Of a stretch of DNA of 64,000 nt, positions 24,782 through 34,148 are shown piece by piece. The notes under the pieces were generated by a model. The model had not been told where the DNA came from and ran no database searches. It saw nothing but the letters and a program-made list of their open reading frames with translations. A program made the position numbers and the translations under genes. This DNA comes from Pseudomonas marginalis (GTDB lineage: Bacteria > Pseudomonadota > Gammaproteobacteria > Pseudomonadales > Pseudomonadaceae), in contig NZ_FNSU01000003.1 in assembly GCF_900105325.1 (NCBI RefSeq), positions 1,116,001 through 1,180,000 of the forward strand, given 5' to 3'. How positions within the stretch are numbered: the stretch's first letter is position 1; every line of letters begins with the position of its first letter.

Positions 24782-24865
24782 ATTTATGGATTTCTCCAGC
24801 CCCTCGCCCGCAGCCCAAGGAATGGGGGAGTGCCAATATCGGCGCACTTATGACCTGGAGGTCAA

Positions 24866-25021
24866 ATGAGCGAAAACACGTTTGCAGTAGCGGCTGGACA
24901 TTTGGCAAATACATCAGCATTGCTGGCTTTAATCCTGAACCTTACCGGACGCAGCAGCCTGGCGATTACTTGGACGGGACGTACTCATCTACTCGCGCCC
25001 CAGTGCTCGTGTCGACAATGA
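24866..25021 (+). CDS. Short ORF with strong ribosome site
   Basis: Encodes 51 residues beginning MSENTFAVAAGHLANTSALL, with a hydrophobic segment (SALLALILNLT). GGAGG lies four bases before the ATG. It overlaps the 3' end of the lipoprotein gene on the other strand by about 56 bases. No homologue is recognised, and its last codons (TWTGRTHLLAPQCSCRQ) may be read-through of unrelated sequence, as if a longer gene had been truncated by rearrangement. Confidence 0.3.
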   Translation: MSENTFAVAAGHLANTSALLALILNLTGRSSLAITWTGRTHLLAPQCSCRQ

Positions 25022-25373
25022 TCATGTCCCACCAAGTATTACTCGGGGCGGTTGTGAGCTTGTATGTGCGGCCAGCGACAAGATTAACGTCACGGAACTT
25101 TCGATCCAGAGAAACGGTGGTGCCCGCCCAATGCCTGAGTTCCAGTCGATGTCTACCGGCAGTGAGTCGATATACTGTTTGGGTAGCAAGCGCGAAATTG
25201 GTTTTACGGCCATCAATGGTGGCAATGAACAGTGACTTGTCAGTTAGACCGATACGCGCAACGTCAGAATCCGGTAGCCCTTCCGCTGCTTTTTCGGTGT
25301 AGCAGATGCAACCACTGGTGAGAGTGATCATCAGAGCCAATCCGAATAATCGCAACGCGCGCGCCTTCGACAT
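24966..25373 (-). CDS. Small lipoprotein, unknown function
   Basis: A 135-residue predicted lipoprotein. From the ATG at 25373: MSKARALRLFGLALMITLTSGC, a signal peptide with lipobox TSGC. The mature part is beta-rich (VARIGLTDKSLFIATIDGRKTNFA, AGRHRLELRHWAGTTVSLDRKF, NLVAGRTYKLTTAPSNTWWDMIIVD), similar in style to small lipoproteins that carry a carbohydrate- or ligand-binding sandwich. GGAGG five bases upstream decides the start. It is alone on the minus strand. Confidence 0.7.
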   Translation of the reverse strand: MSKARALRLFGLALMITLTSGCICYTEKAAEGLPDSDVARIGLTDKSLFIATIDGRKTNFALATQTVYRLTAGRHRLELRHWAGTTVSLDRKFRDVNLVAGRTYKLTTAPSNTWWDMIIVDTSTGARVDEYVPSK

Positions 25374-25543
25374 ACCAGCCTCCAAATCCATGTGGATGAG
25401 TGCAGCATTCAACCCCAAACCATATCAAATTGCCACCAACCACTCACTGGAGGGCGGCGTTTACCTGAGGTAAACGAAATGACTGTGCGTAACCGTCCAG
25501 CGAAGTCGCCTTCCCTATCCCGGCCTGTGCGGATGAACAACTG

Positions 25544-25759
25544 TTGATGCTCACGAAGCCGCGAGATTCACTAGCGTTATTTCCGGGAAACATCCCGACT
25601 CGGTACTTCCGAGCGTTTCCTCGTCTTCATGAATTCTGGCCCAGGGAGAGCATCACGATAGCGAGAATAATGTTCAAAGAGCGGCGGATTGGGCACGGGC
25701 GTGATTTGATCGAAATGCTTGTGAAACTGGCGCCTGCGAAACCCGCTCGAAAGACTTAA
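25544..25759 (+). pseudogene. Possible gene fragment
   Basis: A 71-codon open frame whose second half (ESITIARIMFKERRIGHGRDLIEMLVKLA) reads like the C-terminal helix and strand of an acetyltransferase-type protein. The first half does not look like coding sequence, and no ribosome site is seen at the start. I interpret it as a remnant of a longer gene, but it may simply be a chance frame. Confidence 0.3.
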
Positions 25760-25875
25760 ACCATAGAATGAGTGATCGGAATGTACTTTTGCGCAGAATT
25801 AAGTCATTTAGGGACCTACCTGGCTCAGCCCTCAGCACTTTAAAGTACGCCAATCATTCAACTATCGGCGTCTGT

Positions 25876-26424
25876 ATGAATCTCTGGTTTCGACTTCTCA
25901 TCATGCTGCTTCGTCGACCTTGGCGCAAACCGGCAAAAGCGCTGGATTCGACCGTTATCCGAATGCGCGTCTGGCCACTGGACCTCGACTTCAATCGACA
26001 TGTCACCAACGGCCGATATTTCACCCTGGCCGATGTCGGACGCATGGATTTCGTTTTGCGCAGTGGCGCCTATCGAGTAGCTATTAGAGCAAAGGCGCTG
26101 CCCATCGTCGGAGATACTTGGGGTAAATTTCGTCGCGAGCTTAGACTGTTTGAAGCGTTTGAAATCCACACAAGGATGCTTGGCTGGGACGACAAGTGGA
26201 GCTTCATGGAGCATCGATTTGTGAGTAAAGGCAGAGTGATCGGCGTTGTCGTAATGCGAGGTCTATTCCGTTCAGCGAAAGGTATTGTTCCGCCAAGCGA
26301 GTTTGTTCGAGAACTGGGACTGCCCGAACGGTCGCCAGAGATGCCGGAATGGCTGACCTCGTGGGCGCAGAGCTGCGATGCCATGAGTCGGCAACTCAGG
26401 GATGAAGAAAGCACCAATGATTGA
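25876..26424 (+). CDS. Thioesterase-family (hotdog fold) protein
   Basis: A 182-residue protein with an N-terminal hydrophobic segment (LWFRLLIMLLRRPW) and a 4HBT-like domain. RMRVWPLDLDFNRHVTNGRYFTLADVGRMDFVLRSG near residues 30-65 is the characteristic motif with the catalytic Asp-x-x-x-His-Val-Asn pattern (DFNRHVTNGRY), and the domain ends near residue 145. Members hydrolyse acyl-CoA or acyl-ACP. The ATG at 25876 is a guess: the frame is open further upstream and no clear ribosome site is visible. Confidence 0.72.
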   Translation: MNLWFRLLIMLLRRPWRKPAKALDSTVIRMRVWPLDLDFNRHVTNGRYFTLADVGRMDFVLRSGAYRVAIRAKALPIVGDTWGKFRRELRLFEAFEIHTRMLGWDDKWSFMEHRFVSKGRVIGVVVMRGLFRSAKGIVPPSEFVRELGLPERSPEMPEWLTSWAQSCDAMSRQLRDEESTND

Positions 26425-26455
26425 CTTGACATGCAGTCAGCCCATGACCAGTGCG

Positions 26456-26870
26456 CTATTGGGACCGTTGATTGCTCCGCCGTTGGCGTGTGCGGCGTAA
26501 CTTCGCCAGCCCGTGTAATTCGTCAATAACGGGCTGTATGTGCTTTTCTCCGAGCAGGTGCTGGTATACCTCGAAGTGGCCCTATCACCAAGCGCACTTG
26601 CTTCTTTATTTCCTCTATGGCCAGGCACGCCTCATGCACGAAGCGTTCGTCGAATACGCCATGCAACTCAAGCTCCATCCCACTTTTGTCATGGTGTATT
26701 TGCACATGGCAGTATCGACCACCATATTGGCCGCTGCTGCAAAATAACACCAGATTAAAACCATGACCGAGGAGCTTACGTAATTGATCCTGAAGACTGT
26801 CTTGGTGCAAGCCAGATATTTCCAGCTGCCGAGACGCACACGGGCCATTGGCGAATTGTTTACTCAACAT
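26456..26870 (-). pseudogene. Frameshifted hypothetical gene
   Basis: From the ATG at 26870 (GGAG six bases upstream) the protein reads MLSKQFANGPCASRQLEISG and on to EEIKKQVRLVIG near 26580. It then runs out of frame and stops at 26523. One base away, a different frame continues as HFEVYQHLLGEKHIQPVIDE, then LHGLAKLRRTRQRRSNQRSQ, and stops at 26456. Removing one C in the GGCC near 26578-26581 would give one ~137-residue protein. A real frameshift or a sequencing error is possible. The family is not recognised. Confidence 0.5.
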
Positions 26871-27190
26871 AACCATCTCCACTTTTATCGGTTACGCAGT
26901 GCCAGCACTACTGCGCACTATCACGAACAAGCTTACGACGTAGCCAGCCTGAAAAATGTCAGAAGTCGGTAAGGTAATGGTAAATACCACGAGCACTCCG
27001 AGTTACTTCCCACTCTGTTATTTACCCACCTTAACCATAAATTAACGCTACCAAACAGAGCAACCTATTAAGCTTGGCTGATGCGCCTCTCCTGCCCCCG
27101 GCCACTCATGAGGTGATGGCGCACCATCAAGCCTGCCGGCCCAGTCGAAAACGACGCACTACCGATATATCATTCTGGAGTGTTTGACTA
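26871..27190. other. Intergenic stretch before the glycosyltransferase
   Basis: About 320 bases with no convincing gene. It is AT-rich in its middle (around 26980-27060) and should hold the divergent promoters of the two flanking genes. GGAG is followed nine bases later by the ATG at 27191. No clear -35/-10 pair or repeat was identified. Confidence 0.5.
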
Positions 27191-28024
27191 ATGCCTGACG
27201 ACAACGCTCATTCGGCAAAACATGCCTCGTACAGTATCGCCCTGGTTAATTATAAAACGCTGCACATGACACGCCTTTGCTTAGGATTGCTACGCGACTA
27301 CGCTATATACCATCAAGTTCCGGTCTGGGTAGTGGATAACGGTTCCGCCGATGAAAGCACCCACTACCTGCGGACACTTGACTGGATCAACTTGGTAGAG
27401 CGGATTCCCCACCCTCGAGAGGCCGGATACATCGCGCATGGTAAAGCCCTTGATCTGATTTTGGGATACGTTGAAACTCCGTACTTATTCCTGCTTCATA
27501 CGGACACATTTGTATTTGATACCGATGTGTTCAGCATGATGATGAGCCAAAGTACTGCAACGCCGCGTACAGTGGCAGTCGGTTGTACAGAACAGATCAA
27601 TCGCGGTTTTTTAAGAACTGCCTGGCGGTTCGGTACTCGACTGATGAAGTACCACTACCGAACGCTCATGCGTTACGTGGGGCTACCCTCTAAAAACCCC
27701 AAGCCTTTCAGAGAAACCCACTTGAAAAGTTTTTGCACCTTATGGAACTGCGATGTAATTAAACAACATAACTTGCGCTTCATGATGGATAACCGGGTAC
27801 CGGGATACGCTCTACAAGACAAGATGGTCAAGCTGGGTTATGCGATCAGCTTTCTGTCAGCACGAAGATTGTTCAGTTATCTGGACCATATTCAAGCCGG
27901 CACTGTCGCCGCTAACGGCGGCTATGACACGGACCATCGTCGAAGAAAAACGTATCACGATACCCTGCTGCGCTTTCAAAAAGAGGCGTCAAATGACGCG
28001 AAAACGACCAGCACGGAAAAATGA
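27191..28024 (+). CDS. Glycosyltransferase family 2-like protein
   Basis: A 277-residue cytoplasmic glycosyltransferase. YSIALVNYKTLHMTRLCL near residue 14 and VPVWVVDNGSADESTHYL near 48-65 form the nucleotide-sugar-binding N-terminus of GT2 (GT-A fold), and FLLHTDTFVF near 100-110 replaces the usual DxD with HTD. Substrate unknown. It stands alone, with no polysaccharide gene beside it, in the AT-richer accessory segment. The ATG follows GGAGTGTTTGACTA. Confidence 0.72.
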   Translation: MPDDNAHSAKHASYSIALVNYKTLHMTRLCLGLLRDYAIYHQVPVWVVDNGSADESTHYLRTLDWINLVERIPHPREAGYIAHGKALDLILGYVETPYLFLLHTDTFVFDTDVFSMMMSQSTATPRTVAVGCTEQINRGFLRTAWRFGTRLMKYHYRTLMRYVGLPSKNPKPFRETHLKSFCTLWNCDVIKQHNLRFMMDNRVPGYALQDKMVKLGYAISFLSARRLFSYLDHIQAGTVAANGGYDTDHRRRKTYHDTLLRFQKEASNDAKTTSTEK

Positions 28025-28143
28025 CGGTTGCTGATAAGACCGGCCCCCGAGATTCGAACTGAGTGGGAGCGCACAGCTGGCTTGAAAATCGAACCTGATA
28101 GGGCTTTATCCACGGCCCAGCCCATAGGGCGCTTGTTCGATAC

Positions 28144-31100
28144 TCATCGCTTACTCTGCTGCGCATCAAGAGGGATCTCGAGGATGAAGGTTGCGCCCTG
28201 CCCTTCCCCGTCGCTGTGCACGGTCAAGCTGCCACCCATTTCCTGTGCAGCGAGCGCGCAGCTGTGCAGGCCGAAACCGTGACCGTCTTTGCGAGTCGTG
28301 AAGCCATGGGAAAAGATACGCGTCAGGTGCTCTGGCGTAATCCCGTTGCCATTGTCGGCCACCGTGATACGCAAGACTGCTCCGTCACCGATAAGGGAGG
28401 CGCTGAACGTGATGCACGGGCTGCGATCGACCACGCAGTCCAACGCCTGCCTGGCGTTTTTGATCAGGTTTACCAGAATCAGCAGCACCCGGTGCCGGTC
28501 CAGCGACAGCAGGGGCAAGTCGGCAATGTCCTTGACCACCGTCACCTCCTGATTCATCCGTGAGCCGGCACTCATGCGCCAGGCATCATCGATTAATTCC
28601 GAGACCGGTATTGTCTCGACGACACTGACGGCAACGGCATAGGACTGCTGGGCAGCGACAATGGTCTTGATGTGGTCAATGCCTTTGGTGAGTTGCTCGA
28701 GCTCTTCGATGATGCCCTGCTGCTCTGCCGCCACCGCCTTCGCCAGCTTGAGCAGGTAGTCGGGCAGCATCTTTCCCCTCTGGTCCTGGGTGAGAAAATC
28801 GCTCAGCTCATGGATGTGTTCGTTCATCATCTGCGCCACCTTGCCCAGGCCCTGGGCCTTGGAGGTGCGCATCTGGCTGCTGACCAACTCGGCCGAAACG
28901 TTCACGCTGTTGAGGACGTTGCCGACATTGTGCAGCACCGTCGTGGCGATCTCGGCCATGCCCGCCTGACGGGATTTCGCATTCAGTTCGGATTGCACCT
29001 GGCTCATGCGTAGCGCCGCGCGTACGCGAGCCTTGAGCTCCAATGGCGAGAAAGGTTTGGCGATATAGTCATCGGCGCCACTCTCCAGCCCGGAGATGCA
29101 AGCCTCGCTGCCGCCGCGGGCGGTCAACAGGATGACGGGCAGATGGGCAAAACCGGCGCTCGCCTTGATTCTGGCGGTCAGGCCAAAGCCGTCAAGCTCC
29201 GGCATCATCACATCCGAGAGAACGACATTGATCGGTTGACGCTGCAGCATGGCCCAGGCCTGCTCTCCATCAGCGGCGGTGATGACGCTGTAGTCGTCGC
29301 GCAAAAGCTCGCTGAGGTAGCCAAGCATTTCCGGGCTGTCATCGACCACCAGGACCCTGGACTGCGAGGTGCGTTCCGGGTGCTGCTCGTTGTCTGCATC
29401 GCCCATGGACGCCTGGTCGTTGCTACTGCCACGGCGGCCGTCATCGAACAGCAAGTGGCGCTGCTCGGTTGTGATCATTGCGGTGGATGACGATCCCTCA
29501 TGCAGATGACCGGCTTCGGTCGGCACCGTGTTTTGCTCGGTTCCTCGAGGAAATCGAACAAGGAAGCACGACCCCTTTCCAGGCTCACTGTTGACGCTGA
29601 CTTCGCCCCCCATCAGTTCGACCAGATCCTTGACCAGGGCCAGGCCGATGCCTGTACCGCTGTAATGCCGCGTGGCGGAATTGTCGATCTGGGAAAAACG
29701 CTGGAACAGCAGGGGTAATTTGTCAGGCGCGATGCCAATGCCCGAGTCTTGCACCGCGAGCTCAAATCGCTCGTCATCAAGCGCAGTGACTGCCAGATGC
29801 ACCGTACCGCCAGCAGGGGTGAACTTGATGGCATTACTCACCAGGTTGAGCAGAATCTTCTCGAAGTGTCGAGGGTCCAGGAACACGGTGCCGAGGGCAG
29901 GATCGATGCTGCAGGTCAACGTGCAGCCTTTGCCCTTGGCCACCATGGCGGCGTCCTCGGCCAGCACACCCACCGCCTTGTTCAAATCAACGGGCGCCGG
30001 ACACAGCTCAAACTTGCCTGCTTCGGCCTTGGAGAAGTCAAGGATATCGTTCACGCGGTTCATCAGGCGCAGTGCGTTTCGTTGTGCGCGCTCGATTTGC
30101 ACGCGCCAGTCCGCCGGCGGCGTGATCGCCACCGAGAGCTGCTCCAACGGGGCGAGAATAAGGGTCAAAGGGGTGCGCAGTTCGTGGCTGACCGTGGCGA
30201 CGAAATCACTCTTTGCCTGGTTGGCCGTCTCGGCCTGGTTGCGCGCCTGAATAAGTGCAACCGCCTGCGCCTCCAGCACCTCGGTCTGTCGGTGCAGCGT
30301 GTCGGTCCGCTCGGCGACCATTCTCTCCAGAGAGGCCTGTACCTGCTGTCTTTCGGCTTCGGCCTCGGCCTCCAGCACCCGGATGCGCAAGGCATTCTCC
30401 TGGAACACCCGGACGGCGCGAGTCATGATCCCAATCTCATCGCCGCGTCCAGCACTGGCGATTTCGGCGGTCAAGTCACCGGCAGCCAGCCGGCGCATGA
30501 CCGAAGCCAGGGCGACGATGGGCTGCGCGACAAACCGCGAGGTGCTCCAGGCGATGGCTCCGGCCAGCAGGATGGCGACGGCGCCAGCGACTATTGTCGC
30601 CAGCATGCCGCGATCCTTGTGGACCAAGGCGTCTGAACGCGCTTCGCCTGCGAAGCGCGCAACCAACAGGCCAGCGCTGCGTGCCTCGATACGAACCTGG
30701 TCGCGCGCGTCGCCCAAGGCGTTGCTCGCCTGATGGAACCCGGCAAATGCCGCCCGGTAGCCAGCAATCTGATCGCTGACCGTCAGGGGCGTAGCGCTGG
30801 CCTGCTGCCCCACAGACGAAGGCAGAACCCGGGCGAGACGGGAGAGTTCATCGAGGATGACGCCTACAGAACTGGCGACCTCGGCCGACGGCGCCAGGCG
30901 AAACGACAAGGTCTGCGCCTCCAGGGTGGCAACACGTTCGGCGAAACGCTTGGACAACGCGGCGGCGTTTTGCAGCAAACCGATGGCGGCCTGAATGTCA
31001 CTGGCGTCATGGGCAATGTGCTCGTCCACTTCAGCCAACATGACTTCAAGGCGCTCTGCCACGCCTCCAACAGCCCCCAGATGCCGCAAAGCCTCGCCGC

Positions 31101-31869
31101 CCCGGAGCCTGGGAGCCTCGCCAAGCTGCTCGAGCGCCAGGCTGGCTGCAGCCACCGCCGTCGCCAACTGCTCCAGGGTCTCCACCTGTTGCGGCGCCCC
31201 CATTAACTCACGCAATTGCTCGACCACAGGCGGCAGCGCCGCACAGGCGTTGCGCGCCGCAGTGGCGGCCGCACCATCACCGGTCACCAGCACCTGGGCC
31301 ACATTGGCGGTAATGATACGTTCGCCGTTGCGCAGGATATCCAGGATGCGATGGGCGCTCTGGGCGTTGCTCACTCGCGCCTGGTGGTCGGCGGCGCGGG
31401 AGTCCAGGCCCTTCAGCCCAGCGGCGATGCCCTGTTCAACGAGGGCCGTCGCCTCTCGCATCCGAGCGTAATGAGCGGTCATATTCTCGGTTTCGCCATC
31501 CATGGTCAGCGTCGCCACCCGCAAGGACGCGATCGCCGCAGCGAGCCTATCCAGGCTGCCCTTGAGCGATTGCGCCTCTGCCGCCGGGATGGCGTTAAGG
31601 CCGTTGATAGCCGTCGCGACCAAGCCTTCGGCCTGGGACACGCTGTCCTGGTCGCGGGTGGCAATGAAGTTTTCCACCCGCCCGGTAGCCCCGTTGACCG
31701 AGGCCAGAATTTCCGCGGAATGGCTGGCGGAATCCACCGCACGAACCATGCCTCGCAGGCCGTAGAGGTTCACGAGCGATACCGCCAGCATCAGCAACAC
31801 CAGTGCGGCAACCGCCAGGCCGATCCTGACGGCAATAGGCCTGGCCGTGGCTGATTTGAATGTCAACAT
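28144..31869 (-). CDS. Hybrid sensor histidine kinase with a second kinase-like module
   Basis: A 1241-residue inner-membrane kinase. TM1 spans ~16-36, then a long helical periplasmic sensor resembling TorS, TM2 ~425-445 and a HAMP domain. The first HisKA is VSHELRTPL (His562), followed by an ATPase (NAIKFTPAGG, GTGIGLALVKDLV). The receiver follows (VLVVDDSPEM; phosphoacceptor Asp886 in LSDVMMPELDG). After it comes a second His-box-like VLHNVGNVLNS (His980), then another ATPase (LVNLIKNARQALD, ADNGNGI, GHGFGLHSCALAAQEMGG). No Hpt domain is seen. The binding protein just upstream probably presents its ligand. The cognate regulator is not in the window. Confidence 0.88.
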   Translation of the reverse strand: MLTFKSATARPIAVRIGLAVAALVLLMLAVSLVNLYGLRGMVRAVDSASHSAEILASVNGATGRVENFIATRDQDSVSQAEGLVATAINGLNAIPAAEAQSLKGSLDRLAAAIASLRVATLTMDGETENMTAHYARMREATALVEQGIAAGLKGLDSRAADHQARVSNAQSAHRILDILRNGERIITANVAQVLVTGDGAAATAARNACAALPPVVEQLRELMGAPQQVETLEQLATAVAAASLALEQLGEAPRLRGGEALRHLGAVGGVAERLEVMLAEVDEHIAHDASDIQAAIGLLQNAAALSKRFAERVATLEAQTLSFRLAPSAEVASSVGVILDELSRLARVLPSSVGQQASATPLTVSDQIAGYRAAFAGFHQASNALGDARDQVRIEARSAGLLVARFAGEARSDALVHKDRGMLATIVAGAVAILLAGAIAWSTSRFVAQPIVALASVMRRLAAGDLTAEIASAGRGDEIGIMTRAVRVFQENALRIRVLEAEAEAERQQVQASLERMVAERTDTLHRQTEVLEAQAVALIQARNQAETANQAKSDFVATVSHELRTPLTLILAPLEQLSVAITPPADWRVQIERAQRNALRLMNRVNDILDFSKAEAGKFELCPAPVDLNKAVGVLAEDAAMVAKGKGCTLTCSIDPALGTVFLDPRHFEKILLNLVSNAIKFTPAGGTVHLAVTALDDERFELAVQDSGIGIAPDKLPLLFQRFSQIDNSATRHYSGTGIGLALVKDLVELMGGEVSVNSEPGKGSCFLVRFPRGTEQNTVPTEAGHLHEGSSSTAMITTEQRHLLFDDGRRGSSNDQASMGDADNEQHPERTSQSRVLVVDDSPEMLGYLSELLRDDYSVITAADGEQAWAMLQRQPINVVLSDVMMPELDGFGLTARIKASAGFAHLPVILLTARGGSEACISGLESGADDYIAKPFSPLELKARVRAALRMSQVQSELNAKSRQAGMAEIATTVLHNVGNVLNSVNVSAELVSSQMRTSKAQGLGKVAQMMNEHIHELSDFLTQDQRGKMLPDYLLKLAKAVAAEQQGIIEELEQLTKGIDHIKTIVAAQQSYAVAVSVVETIPVSELIDDAWRMSAGSRMNQEVTVVKDIADLPLLSLDRHRVLLILVNLIKNARQALDCVVDRSPCITFSASLIGDGAVLRITVADNGNGITPEHLTRIFSHGFTTRKDGHGFGLHSCALAAQEMGGSLTVHSDGEGQGATFILEIPLDAQQSKR

Positions 31870-31893
31870 GGGGCCTCGCCTCCTAGCCCGCCG

Positions 31894-32994
31894 CTACTGT
31901 TTCGTCACCTCCGGCAAAGGCGCCGGCGGCGCCGTATGGTTGATGGCCGCATCGATCATCGCCGCAACGGAAGCCTGGCCGTAGAACGGATTGGCGGCAC
32001 CGCCCACCGGCATAGTGGCAAGCCAGGCGTCCAGGTCTTTGGCATCAATACGTACCAGCGGCACTTCGACGAACTTCGGCACCTGCTTGCCCGCCAGTAT
32101 CTGCTGGGCCACCCAGAACCCCATCTGGGAGACGCTCGGGGAGGCAGAGACAGAGACGGTCTCGTAGCCATTGGCATCGCGTTCCTGTTTCCACAGGGCA
32201 AGTTCGTCCTGACGGTTCCCCATCACGATGATCGGTAAAGGGCGACCCGCCGCCTTGAACGCCATGGCCGCACCATATCCGTCGCCACCCTGGGTAGCCA
32301 CGGCATCAATGGTGGGCAGCGACGGCAGCGCCAGCGTGACTTCCCTGCGGGCGACAGAAGCCGTCCAGTTCCCGTATACGGTCTTGACGAATTTCAGGCC
32401 CGGATAGTCGCTGGCGGCCTTGCGAATGCCATCGCTGATGTTTTTATCCGTGGCATCGCCAGCGATGCCGCGGATCTCCAGTAATGTCCCGTTGCCCTTC
32501 AGGCGCTCGGCGATGTAGTCCATTTCCACACGGCCCATGGCGGACCAGTTGTAATCCACGGTATAGACACAGGGCTCGGTGACCAGGCTGGCCATGACGA
32601 CCACCACGATGCCGGCGTTGCAGGCATCGCGGATCACCCCGTTGAGGGCCGTGTCGGAGGCAGCGAGGATCACGATGGCATCGACGCCCTTGACGATCAT
32701 GTCCTGGATATGAGCCGCCTGTTCCGAAGCCGAGTTATTGGCGCTGACGACGGGAGCCTCACGGATCAAGCCCTCCTTTTGCGCCTGGAGCGCAATTTCC
32801 TGCCAGTTGCGCACCATCACCTTGCGAAAATCGCTACCTGCGTAGGAATTGCTGAAGGCAATGCTGTAGCTCGCGGTAGGGCCGCTGGCGATGCCGTCGG
32901 CGGCAGCCTGGGCCGGATTGGCGGCAACTATCGCCAGCCCCGCCACGCAGCCGGCGAAGCGCCCCAAGGTCTTGTGGATCGACTGGGTGTTCAT
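31894..32994 (-). CDS. Periplasmic substrate-binding protein (sugar/TorT-type)
   Basis: A 366-residue type I periplasmic binding protein. The signal peptide is MNTQSIHKTLGRFAGCVAGL, continuing to PAQA. The mature protein has YSIAFSNSYAGSDFRKVMVRNW, DMIVKGVDAIVILAASDTALNGVIRDACNAGIVVVV and a C-terminal lobe to residue ~350, typical of ribose-type or TorT proteins. The ATG at 32994 has GGAG six bases before it. It is 24 bases upstream of the TorS-like kinase and has no permease or ATPase partner here, so a sensory rather than transport role is likely. Confidence 0.8.
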   Translation of the reverse strand: MNTQSIHKTLGRFAGCVAGLAIVAANPAQAAADGIASGPTASYSIAFSNSYAGSDFRKVMVRNWQEIALQAQKEGLIREAPVVSANNSASEQAAHIQDMIVKGVDAIVILAASDTALNGVIRDACNAGIVVVVMASLVTEPCVYTVDYNWSAMGRVEMDYIAERLKGNGTLLEIRGIAGDATDKNISDGIRKAASDYPGLKFVKTVYGNWTASVARREVTLALPSLPTIDAVATQGGDGYGAAMAFKAAGRPLPIIVMGNRQDELALWKQERDANGYETVSVSASPSVSQMGFWVAQQILAGKQVPKFVEVPLVRIDAKDLDAWLATMPVGGAANPFYGQASVAAMIDAAINHTAPPAPLPEVTKQ

Positions 32995-33456
32995 GCTGTT
33001 CTCCATCGTGCTTGGCATTTACCAACAGTCATCCACCCGTACCGGCTTACAGCCTGGATCGACGGCGTGTTCTGGTTGGAGCCGTTGGCCCCTACATTGG
33101 AGATTTTCGAGCAGGTGAGGTTTGAGGCAGGCATTGAACGTTTCCCTGTATGCCGCGTGCGGGTTGTTGCGTGAGCCGTTGAAAACGCCTGAAGCCCGCC
33201 CACCGGCTGTCTTGCCGATACAAGGCTGCTGGCCAACGTCAATGATTTTGCCAGGGTCGGTGCCCTTGGCGGCCGAACATTGAAACCCGTAGATGGCTCG
33301 CATTGGCAATGAGCATAGTATCAAAGTGCCCGCTTTGCTCGCGGTCTGTGAACGGATGCGGCGTTCCGAGCCATAGTTTTGTGTTTGACTGCCGCCCCAC
33401 TCAACCCTGCCTGCTGTTCTACGCTTGTTGCTCGACCCACTTATCGGAGACCCGAC
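32995..33456. other. Intergenic region between binding protein and isochorismatase
   Basis: About 460 bases with no convincing gene on either strand: open frames here lack ribosome sites and conserved motifs. It should carry the promoters of both divergent genes. No clear consensus promoter or large repeat was seen. Confidence 0.5.
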
Positions 33457-34062
33457 ATGAACCCACACACCACCGCCCTGGTCCTGATCGAATACCAGAA
33501 CGATTTCACCACCCAAGGCGGCGTGTTCCATGACGCCGTCAAAGACGTCATGCACACGTCCAATATGCTCGCGAACACCGCCACCACGGTTGAACAGGCG
33601 CGCGCGCTCGGCGTGAAGATCATCCACCTGCCGATCCAGTTCGCCGAGGGCTACCCGGAGCTGACCACCCGCGACTACGGGATTCTCAAGGGCGTTGCCG
33701 ATGGCAGCGCCTTTCGCACCGGCAGTTGGGGTGCCGACATCAGCGAGGCGATTACCCGGGAAGACGGCGACATCCTCGTGGAGGGCAAGCGCGGGCTGGA
33801 CGGTTTCGCCACCACGGGCCTGGACCTGGTGCTGCGCAACAACGGCATCCAGACCCTGGTGGTGGCGGGCTTCCTGACCAATTGCTGTGTCGAAGGCACG
33901 GTACGATCAGGTTATGAGAAGGGCTATAACGTGGTGACCCTGATCGATTGCACCGCGACCTTCACCGACGAACAACAACAGGCCGCAGAACGCTTCACGC
34001 TGCAGATGTTTTCCAGGACGTTGCAACACACCGAGTTTCTCGACGGGCTGAACGCCCGGTAG
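33457..34062 (+). CDS. Isochorismatase-family cysteine hydrolase
   Basis: A 201-residue cytoplasmic hydrolase. The catalytic triad is visible: Asp in LIEYQNDF (residue ~15), Lys in ILVEGKRGLDGF (~112) and Cys in FLTNCCVEGTVRSGYEKGYNV (~146). Family members hydrolyse isochorismate, nicotinamide, N-carbamoyl compounds or similar amides. The substrate cannot be told. The ATG at 33457 has CGGAGA seven bases upstream and is preferred over 33379. Monocistronic, followed by a 10-bp hairpin. Confidence 0.85.
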   Translation: MNPHTTALVLIEYQNDFTTQGGVFHDAVKDVMHTSNMLANTATTVEQARALGVKIIHLPIQFAEGYPELTTRDYGILKGVADGSAFRTGSWGADISEAITREDGDILVEGKRGLDGFATTGLDLVLRNNGIQTLVVAGFLTNCCVEGTVRSGYEKGYNVVTLIDCTATFTDEQQQAAERFTLQMFSRTLQHTEFLDGLNAR

Positions 34063-34072
34063 CCATCGCCCA

Positions 34073-34096
34073 GAAGGCGGCTTTACAGCCGCCTTC
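34073..34096. terminator. Hairpin between convergent genes
   Basis: GAAGGCGGCT at 34073-34082 and AGCCGCCTTC at 34087-34096 make a perfect 10-bp stem with loop TTAC, ten bases after the hydrolase stop. No T run on the plus side. On the minus strand it follows the small acidic gene. Confidence 0.6.
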
Positions 34097-34148
34097 GGAT
34101 TCCCAGCCACCTGCGACACCCCGGCCGGGTTCGTTGATCTGAAACACC

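Noticed and set aside
28040..28075. Sequence CCCCGAGATTCGAACT resembling the end of a reversed tRNA
   Set aside because: The T-loop-like match is short, the stem does not pair, and it does not repeat the tRNA-Leu 3' end, so it is not an attachment site on this evidence.
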